Source: JBCAWW01 sp039024315 (GTDB taxonomy: Bacteria; Bacteroidota; Bacteroidia; J057). From it: DNA of 7,346 nt. Positions within the stretch are counted from its first letter, which is position 1. Each line of letters opens with the position of its first letter. Shown here in pieces: positions 1-7,200 of the stretch. Both the position numbers and the translations under genes were made by a program. The stretch covers positions 1-7,346 of the forward strand of contig JBCCQN010000304.1 of NCBI GenBank assembly GCA_039024315.1, in the 5' to 3' direction. The notes below the pieces were generated by a model that made no database searches, had not been told where the DNA came from, and saw only the letters and a list, made by a program, of their open reading frames with translations.

Positions 1-3000
1 CAAAGACAGGCGGAGCAGCAGGACTGAGAGAATCAGCCTTAAGGGAAAGGCCATTGTGTCCTAACACGATAAATTCCCCTTCGTCAAGCTCAGAAGGATT
101 TTGTAGCCTGAGTACTGCTTCAGGCGATTGGTTTCGACTATCATAATGGCTTAGACAAAGGTTATTTTCGGCCTTACCGAGGCCCACCAAATCATGTACA
201 AAATGGGGATTGGTAAAGGCAAAATGGTTATTGACCGGTAAATCTAAGCCGTATTTGAGCGCTAGATAGGTTTGTACGGAATCAAACTTCTCGGGCGCTA
301 AAATGCCTTGATAAATGATCATTTCAGACAATAGTCCGCGCCAATGATTGGAAGTTTCATTGTCTGCACCGCCGCCGTCAAACTCTTGACCGATAGAAGC
401 CCGATCTGCCCCACTACTATTAAAACCTTGCCACGTATTGACCTTTTGGCCTTCGACCCAAGCCGCCACGCTATCGTTAGGATAATGTCGCAAGCCTACC
501 AAAACGGCTTGCTGATCATAAATCTCGGTGTCAAGCGAAGGGGCATCATCATCAAAGATCAACTCTCCATTTTTTCGTGAGCCAAACTTGATCCGATTGC
601 TCCCTCCCAGATGAGTGGAAAGATAATAGCCATCATCATTATCCATTTCAGGCTTCATCACTACAAAGATAGTACTGCTATCGCTCAAGGTGGAGGCCAA
701 GGCATTGAGTTTCATCCAATCATCGCTACCGTCAAAATACAGTCCGCCATAACCATTGATTTGGTTGGGCCTGAATTGGGCTTGTAAATTCATTTCGCTT
801 TGAGTGGCATCGTGCGATAATCCACTTTGATCACGCCAGCGGCGAACGCTTCCCCCCACATCTCTTTCGATGCTACCAGCTTCAGCTTTGAGCCAAAGGC
901 TTAGTTGGGGCCTCCCTCCACCTGGATGCCTACTTACTTCATTGGCTTGCCCTGGCGTAATGGCCCCACAACAAGTTTTCCAATGATAGGCTTCATTGTT
1001 GTCTAAATAGGTATCGATGAGCATTAAGCTTCCTCCTTCACCATCAGCTGCCTCGGGCCAAGGGGCTTTATCGTTATAATCGACCTCATCGACTAAGGCC
1101 CCATTAGGCGCAAGCAAGCGAATATCCTCGCCTTCGTTGGCGAGAGAGCCGCTTTCCCATTGCAATACAGGTACTCCCAAAGCTTGATATAAGGTCGAGT
1201 CCTTAGCGATGATCAGATAACTTTGAGGCGCTATCGTGATCGGGGGAAAGGTCTTTTCGATCCCTTTGCTAAAGCGGTATTGATGCAAATCGTAAGGAGC
1301 AGTGTGCGGATTGTAAATCTCAATAAATTCTGCGTTTGGATTGTCCTGAGGATGATAGTGAATCTCGGTGATTTTAGGGCCAGGGATAAAGATAGGCGTT
1401 AAACTAGTATCGCTACTGCCAATAAACTCAATGGTATCTTGTGTACTACCGCTTTCCAACCAATGCGAAAAAAAGCTCCCTTCTTGCGGCACCGCTACCA
1501 CCTTTATTGGTAAATTTTTATAGTACTGGCCGCTATAGTTATAAGGCACGGCAAAACCATTGCTATGAAGCTCAACATTGCCGTATGAAGTCTCATCATG
1601 GGGAATACTCAATTGATAAGTCCCACTTAGGTTGAAGTAGTTGACCCAGTCGGTCCGCAGCTCTGGTTTGCGATTATTAACAAAGTTTTTTCGCGCGTTG
1701 AAGGAATTATTGTAAGTATTCTGGCTAAAGCCACCACTCGATTGCCAGCGGCTTACATGAGCAGAAATTTCAGTATCGACTAGCGCCTTGATGCTATCAG
1801 CAATTTCCGCAAAACGGTTACTGTTATAAACTAGCTCCATATAGGTTGCCTGCCGTTGCAGATATTCGGCTCTAAAATCCTGGCGCCCGTTCATCAGCGT
1901 CCGGAAAAATATCGCGGCATCTCTGTTTTTCCCCAAAGCATTGTTGAGATTCATGGATCTCTGGAGGGTGTTGTGGGTAGGTGTCCGAAAGGCAGACTCT
2001 AAATCAAAAGTGCAATAGCGCCACTTGCCCTTAGGGCCTCTCTCGCGCCATATTTTGACATTATTGGAGATCCAATCCTTTTGGGCGACAAAGATACCAT
2101 TAGCATAGAAGTCGATCATATTATCGATATCTATTTGGCTTTGCAGATATTCATAGACGCTATCTTGGCTCACATCATGGCTTTTGAGATAAGCTTTTAG
2201 AGCCGAATAAGCTAAGGTATCCCCCTGAGTGGCTCGTTGCTGCGCTTCGGTTCGTCCTCCATCCAGTCGGCCCGGATTGCGCACGATGTCTAGGCTATCA
2301 TTGTCTATTTTTTCATTTTCATAAGCAAAACGAAAACGATCAAACTTTTCTCGCAGACACATCATCCCCCAATATTGCCCATTGAAATAGACTGCCACGG
2401 GTAGGAAGCCTTGGGAATCAAGGTTAAGCCTTCCCTCTACCAAAGTTGCAATCATGGCATCATCTACCATATTGGATTTGAAGCCCGCACCAGCATTGCG
2501 GAGATAGAGTCGTTTAAAGCGGTCGATTTCTTTATTGGGAAAGAGTTGGTAATGCACCTCATTATCGCCGGCGGTACTGTATTCGTCCCTAAAATAAAAG
2601 GTCAATGATTTTAAGGCATATCTCCGACTACAATTACCGCCTATTTTGATACCGATGTCATGTGATATCGGTAGGTCTCCATTAGGCATCATGAGACTCA
2701 CATGTGCCTTTCGTAGCCATTCCTGATTATAATTTTTGGGTTGATGAGCATTGGGATTATCCTCACAATAAGCCAAACGGCCATTATTACCAGCGATATA
2801 GATACCGCTACTACTAGAAAACAGATTATGGGGATCGGTAGCCAACATCAACACTGGCAGGCTATGACCATCATCAATCATATAACTTGCGGTGGCCACA
2901 GGACTAGGCTCAAAACCATTTTTAAAGGCGCGCACCCGCAGACTTGTATGCTCATCAATACTGATTGCACCATTGTATAAGGAATCCGCTTGGGTTGGCT

Positions 3001-4087
3001 TTGAACCATCTAAGGTGTAATAGATAGTAACCCCAGCAGTAGGGCAAGTAAGGCTAACACTTTGCCCCTCAGCATAACGACCTGAGGTGAGGGAGATTTG
3101 AGGAATACGCACCATCGGTACACTAGCCGCATTGCTTGCTGCGGGGCTGAATTGAAGCAAGGCTTCAAAGTCCCCTATCCCATCGGTGATGCGGCCATAA
3201 CTGATATTTTCAGGTAGGGCAGGAATACGGACAGAATCTAAGATCGTTACCGTACTCCCAATTCTTTGCACGAGGGCAATCCATTCGCCCTCATTATCCA
3301 GTTTGAAATTGGTATGTTGGGTGCCTTGTTCAGGATCATCGTCAGCCCAAAAGTTGACATATCCGCCGGGCGGAACGCTTAGGTTGGTGGCAAGCTGCCA
3401 TTTGGTGAGTTCATCTTTGTCATCTGTCAAAAATATCCCGCCAATATCAAGGGCCGTTGCTCCATGGTTATAAAGCTCGATCCAATCTTCGCGTTCGCCG
3501 AAGGCGTCCACAATGACTGTATCATTCATGGCCATAGCTTCATTGATCACAAGCCCTGTAATCGACTGCGTTTCGGCAGGTAGGGTACCATTGGTATTTA
3601 GCGGTGTCGGCATCCCTAAGTAGCCCCAATTAGGATTGGCGTCGGTGAGACGGCCAAAGGCGATATCAGTATTTTGAGCGGGAAAACTAATTGAATCCAG
3701 CAAGCCCCCTTGTGGATCATATAGCCCTAGCCATTCTCCCGAGGCACTGAGTTTGAAATTGAGGTGATTAGGTCCTTGTAATGTTTCATCATCGGCCCAT
3801 AGAAGGAGATATCCGCCGGGCGGAACGATAGTATTTGCGAGGAAGCCTGCTGGAATGATAGATTTTTGAGGATCAAGCTTATCGTCACTCAAACTATAAT
3901 TGGCCAAATCAACGGCTACAGCTCCGGCATTGTAGATCTCAATCCAATCGTCATAATCACCTGCGCCGTCTGGCAAAACATTGGCATTGGAAGCCATGAC
4001 TTCATTGATATAAAGCTGGGCTTGGACAGGACGTAGTCCCATCAAGAAAAGCACAAAAAATACCTCAAATGCCAATCGTAATCGCAT
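1..4087 (-). CDS. Secreted multidomain CotH-kinase / lamin-tail / LamG-like protein (3' end beyond window)
   Basis: The frame is open for 1362 codons from ATG at 4087 to the left edge, so the C-terminus is missing. Domains by residue: signal peptide 1-23; lamin-tail domains 24-165 and 178-320 (each opening with an INE motif, then DWIE(I/L)YN); chitobiase C-terminal-like beta domain about 328-404 (IYYTLDGSKPT); CotH-type kinase about 408-800; InlB-B-repeat-like domain about 812-897 (ending FFSHWLESG); third lamin-tail domain 901-1050 (EFIEIYNP, then VDEVDYND); LamG-like domain 1060-1282 (LYFDGSDDW, YLALKYGL); start of a DUF8202-like region 1283 onward. CotH marks: GIKIGGNCSR at 479-488, LREK at 578-581, KDWISNNVKIW at 670-680, FDLESAF at 694-700. 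CotH proteins are atypical kinases, best known for phosphorylating Bacillus spore-coat proteins; the Bacteroidota substrates are unknown to me. ATG 4087 is chosen because it gives a clean signal peptide and an in-frame TAG closes the frame about 80 bases upstream. There is no Shine-Dalgarno sequence, which is normal in Bacteroidota. Domain names come from recognised motifs, not a search. Confidence 0.95.
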   Translation of the reverse strand, partial: MRLRLAFEVFFVLFLMGLRPVQAQLYINEVMASNANVLPDGAGDYDDWIEIYNAGAVAVDLANYSLSDDKLDPQKSIIPAGFLANTIVPPGGYLLLWADDETLQGPNHLNFKLSASGEWLGLYDPQGGLLDSISFPAQNTDIAFGRLTDANPNWGYLGMPTPLNTNGTLPAETQSITGLVINEAMAMNDTVIVDAFGEREDWIELYNHGATALDIGGIFLTDDKDELTKWQLATNLSVPPGGYVNFWADDDPEQGTQHTNFKLDNEGEWIALVQRIGSTVTILDSVRIPALPENISYGRITDGIGDFEALLQFSPAASNAASVPMVRIPQISLTSGRYAEGQSVSLTCPTAGVTIYYTLDGSKPTQADSLYNGAISIDEHTSLRVRAFKNGFEPSPVATASYMIDDGHSLPVLMLATDPHNLFSSSSGIYIAGNNGRLAYCEDNPNAHQPKNYNQEWLRKAHVSLMMPNGDLPISHDIGIKIGGNCSRRYALKSLTFYFRDEYSTAGDNEVHYQLFPNKEIDRFKRLYLRNAGAGFKSNMVDDAMIATLVEGRLNLDSQGFLPVAVYFNGQYWGMMCLREKFDRFRFAYENEKIDNDSLDIVRNPGRLDGGRTEAQQRATQGDTLAYSALKAYLKSHDVSQDSVYEYLQSQIDIDNMIDFYANGIFVAQKDWISNNVKIWRERGPKGKWRYCTFDLESAFRTPTHNTLQRSMNLNNALGKNRDAAIFFRTLMNGRQDFRAEYLQRQATYMELVYNSNRFAEIADSIKALVDTEISAHVSRWQSSGGFSQNTYNNSFNARKNFVNNRKPELRTDWVNYFNLSGTYQLSIPHDETSYGNVELHSNGFAVPYNYSGQYYKNLPIKVVAVPQEGSFFSHWLESGSTQDTIEFIGSSDTSLTPIFIPGPKITEIHYHPQDNPNAEFIEIYNPHTAPYDLHQYRFSKGIEKTFPPITIAPQSYLIIAKDSTLYQALGVPVLQWESGSLANEGEDIRLLAPNGALVDEVDYNDKAPWPEAADGEGGSLMLIDTYLDNNEAYHWKTCCGAITPGQANEVSRHPGGGRPQLSLWLKAEAGSIERDVGGSVRRWRDQSGLSHDATQSEMNLQAQFRPNQINGYGGLYFDGSDDWMKLNALASTLSDSSTIFVVMKPEMDNDDGYYLSTHLGGSNRIKFGSRKNGELIFDDDAPSLDTEIYDQQAVLVGLRHYPNDSVAAWVEGQKVNTWQGFNSSGADRASIGQEFDGGGADNETSNHWRGLLSEMIIYQGILAPEKFDSVQTYLALKYGLDLPVNNHFAFTNPHFVHDLVGLGKAENNLCLSHYDSRNQSPEAVLRLQNPSELDEGEFIVLGHNGLSLKADSLSPAAPPVF
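1688..2866 (-). other. CotH-type kinase domain
   Basis: This spans residues about 408-800 of the downstream gene. It opens with LPVLMLATDPHNLF, then shows the GIKIGG-x-SRRYALKS block, a fold-core run LYLRNAGAG (527-535) with VDDAMI following, VYFNGQYWGM, LREKFD, and KDWISNNVKIW. The presumed metal-binding strand reads FDLESAF (D695, E697), where many family members show D-x-D. The domain looks full length with no frameshift. Kinase activity is inferred from the family only; the boundaries are approximate. Confidence 0.82.
3128..4018 (-). repeat. Tandem pair of lamin-tail domains, period about 150 codons
   Basis: Residues 24-165 and 178-320 of the CotH protein align along their length. Shared blocks are INE(V/A)MA, DWIE(I/L)YN, the string VPPGGY, a WADD block, NFKL followed by GEW, then a GR(L/I)TD block. 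A 19-base sequence coding around VPPGGY is identical in both copies (3359-3377 and 3809-3827), offset by exactly 450 bases. Lamin-tail domains are immunoglobulin-like beta folds, common in large bacterial surface proteins and usually near CotH, nuclease or phosphatase domains. Their role here is probably structural or binding. Confidence 0.8.
4019..4087 (-). other. Signal peptide with Ala|Gln cleavage site
   Basis: Residues 1-23 have a basic start (MRLR), a hydrophobic core (LAFEVFFVLFLMGL) and a PVQA end before QLYINEV. The mature protein would start with Gln, which can cyclise to pyroglutamate. A Gln at +1 after signal peptidase I is a known tendency of Bacteroidota exported proteins. No lipobox Cys is seen, so type I export is preferred over lipoprotein processing. 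Confidence 0.85.
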
Positions 4088-4210
4088 CAATGTGTCGGTC
4101 TTGAACCAATCACTAAGATAAATCAATCGGCTGATCAATCTAGGTCCCCACTCCTATTTGGGGGAATTCTGAGTCTGAATGGTACGAAATCTTGAATATA
4201 AAGCCGAGGC
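4088..4210. other. Intergenic gap between two co-oriented genes
   Basis: These 123 bases separate the stop codon of the upstream gene (TAG at 4211-4213, minus strand) from the ATG at 4087. Stop codons break up the downstream gene's frame here, and I see no small gene or RNA. Contents are a weak promoter-like sequence, a 7-base direct repeat (4122-4128 and 4134-4140, ATCAATC on the plus strand) and a small GC hairpin (4145-4165) with no T-run. The gap is long enough for an independent promoter, but co-transcription cannot be excluded. Confidence 0.6.
4113..4139 (-). promoter_or_regulatory. Weak Bacteroidota-type promoter candidate
   Basis: On the minus strand TATCTTAG (4113-4120) matches five of the six fixed positions of the Bacteroidota -7 consensus TAnnTTTG. 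An ATTG (4136-4139) lies 15 bases upstream as a possible -33 element, which is shorter than the usual spacing. The transcript would start about 20 bases before ATG 4087. The match is imperfect, and AT-rich intergenic DNA gives such hits by chance. Confidence 0.22.
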
Positions 4211-7200
4211 CTAGGGTAATTGGGCCGAAAAAACATAATTGCGCGCAAAACTAGTGTTCAATGGATAAGTAAGGACATTGATAAAGATGGGACTCACATC
4301 CGTACTACCGCCCTGAAAGATTAGTTGCCCATCTAAGTTAATGTCGCCGTTTAGGTAGCCACTGATCACATAATTACGAGCAAAAGTGCTATTACTAGGA
4401 GCGCTCATAACATCGAGAAATATTTTGGTGGGATCATTGTTAGCACCTTGAAAAATCAGCTGCCCATCGCCATTGCTGTCGCCTCCCCAAAGGCCATATT
4501 GGCCACTACTCAAGAGTTTTTGGGCGTGAATGCCAAGGGTGGTTAGCGAACGAAAATCGAAATCAGTAGCGCTTTGGCTCAAATAAGTAGCGCCTGCCGT
4601 CATAACACCAAGATGATTACGGTGTCGTAATGAGACAAAATAGTAGCCAGCCTTGATGGGTAAGTACAAAGTACTATCGCCATAAATATCCAAAAGGCTT
4701 CCATCTCTAGCGATTAGCAGAGGTTCCTGCCAAAGAACCAACGAAGAATCAGAAGAAGAACGCAGTTCTAGCATAACCCAATCTACCACCGCTTTGGGGC
4801 CAGAAATATCTAGGACATGGTCCGCAACTGAGCGTTCCCCGATGTAGGGGTCATCCAAAGGCAGCCAATCCCCTAGCCGTAAATCATCCCTCATCAAGCC
4901 ATTGCTGGCCTCCCAAGCAGCCGTCAGGATCGCTTTGGCAGATATTTGCACATACTCCTGCAGCCCAAGGCTGAAGTAAAGCGACTGGGACGCTTCCAGA
5001 CCGTAAACCTGTAAAATACCATTTACTAGACTCAGGCTGTCCCCGGTCCAAATCTGGGCCTCGGAAAAGTTGCTGTCCTCAGAAACTAACAATTGCCAAG
5101 CAGGCAGCTCGTTGATGGGGCCATTTGAGCCCCTTAGATCAATGGCAAGTGTGAGTGAGCTGTTGAGCAATGGTGCTTGGACAAACCAAGTCCGCGCTAG
5201 TCTCTTTTGGATCCCTGCGGGAACGTCTAGTTTGGCCTGGTTGGTATCTAAACTTGCCCCATTGGTACCCCAAAGTAAGTAGGCACCCTGCTCCAAGGTA
5301 CTTTCGGCAGTAAATCTGACCAACGCACTGCTATCAATATTTTGACTACTTAGCTGCTCTAAACACATGCGATCATCTCTGCCAATCCCTCCTTGATGCA
5401 TCAGCCAAGGAGAATCCAGCAGTTGAGGATTAGCCACACTGAGGCCGTATTTGAGCCCCAAGTAGCTTTCGACCCCAGCTAATTCTGCATCGTTTAGCAG
5501 CCGAGGAAAAATCATCAATTCCGCTACACTACCTTGCCAAAACTGTTCAGCACCAGCTCCCTCACAATTATTTGCCTGTCCTCCTTGACCACTGGGGCTG
5601 AGGATTTGATTCGTAATGAGCAGTTTATCTAGGCGTGTACCATCTTCACGGCTGGCGATACTCAGTGTATGCTCCCCAGCACTAAGGTTCCAGACCACTC
5701 CCTGGCTGCCGTTGAGTTCGTCATGGATTTGATCCCAAATAAAATTATTATTCTTTTGGATGCCATTCCATCTGGCCCAACTACTATTGTCTATTTTTAC
5801 CCAAAATGAATCATCACTGCCATTGGGGGCTCGCACCAAACCGTAGGCGCGGTAACTGCCAGCCTTACTGAGCTTAAAACTATAATGTACCTGCTTGCTC
5901 GTATCACCGGGACTGTTATAATCGTTATTGCCAGATTGGATCTCGAGATAGCCACCATTTGAAGCACTTGCGTCACTGAGCGCTTGAAATTTACTCCCTC
6001 TTTGTCCACATTCGGCCTCTAACCAAATGATAGTATCTGCGGCAAGTCCTTGGCTACGGGCGATAAAAACAGAATCCGCACTTGACAGGGCCTCTTTGAG
6101 TTTTAGACTTCCGACTAGCTTACCATTAACACGGGTCTTGATACTTTGCGTGGGTACATATTGGTAGCTAGTAATAATCGGCTCTCTATCATAAGTCTCG
6201 GCGGTGATCTTTTGTCGGTTTGGATAAAGCAAGTATCCTTCTTCATCATAAGTGATCTCAAATCCACCTTCACTGCTGCTCAGAACGCTTCCCCCTTGTC
6301 CACTTTCATTGGCGTGTAGGGCGATGATGGTGCAGCTGTCGTTGAGTAAGCTAGCCACATCATCGAGATAGAAATACTGGCTTTGCCCATCAAAGTTGAG
6401 CCAATCATTGCCGTTGAGGGTATCTTGGCCGTATTGGGGCTGAGTATTGGGGCTAAGAGTCAAAGCGTCTCGTCCGTTTGCGCTTTGATCACCCCATTGG
6501 GGAACGCTTGTGCCATCCGCTAGCGATTGATCGGCTTTGTACCAAAGTGCTGGCGGACTGACGCTGAGCCAAGGCAAACAGTTTAGCTGATTGGGTGTAG
6601 CGGGTGAGCTAGAGGAGATCCCCCAATGTTGCCCCAGCGCATTATCCCAATTTAGGTCCATAAGGGCAATGGTAGTGGTTTGATCCTCTGCCAAGGACAG
6701 CGGCCAGGGAAACTGATTGTCATAAAGCAAGGAATCGATCAGACATCTAGTATCTGAATAGAGCAGCAATCGTTCTCCTCCATTATTGAAGTTGAGTTTA
6801 CTACTGCCAATAAGCCTACTAGTGATAGTAGGGAATTGGCTTTGGAAGGCACCTATATCTTCCGCCACAATTAGATAGTCCTGAGCGCCAATATTGGTCC
6901 CTGCGGGGAAAGTATAAACGCTGTCTTCATCCATTAGCATCCAAGCACTCAGATCGACTGTCTGGTTGCTCGGATTGTAAAGTTCTAGCCAATTGCCCGC
7001 GTCTGCTGTGTCGGCAGAGCGATAAGAAATTTCGGAGATCAGGATACTAGTGGGATTTGCGGTACAAGGTGCGGGAATTTGATTGGCCATGCCAGGGGTA
7101 CCGGTAAGGGCTCCTCCCCAGGTGGAGGGCGCCCAACTACCAGCTAGGCTATTGTCCAAGGTAGCTGCCATTAGAGCCAGCGTAGGCCCCTGACCATCGG

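Noticed and set aside
344..2980. Short plus-strand open frames (344-580, 1441-1635, 2411-2608, 2741-2980)
   Set aside because: All lie antisense to the CotH gene, which is open throughout with clear domain motifs. The predicted peptides show no domain, signal peptide or start context.
4145..4165. Possible terminator hairpin (TCCCC / GGGGA)
   Set aside because: The stem is only five base pairs with an 11-base loop, and no T-run follows on either strand.
4214..4483. Type 9 secretion C-terminal sorting domain at the end of the upstream gene
   Set aside because: The terminal residues are dockerin-like repeats ending SAQLP. The usual type A sorting-tail pattern with a late YxxGK-like motif is absent.
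5070..6009. Short frames at 5070-5282 (plus) and 5797-6009 (minus, other frame)
   Set aside because: They are shadows of the long minus-strand gene, overlapping the well-recognised binding and DUF8202-like regions. They lack independent support.
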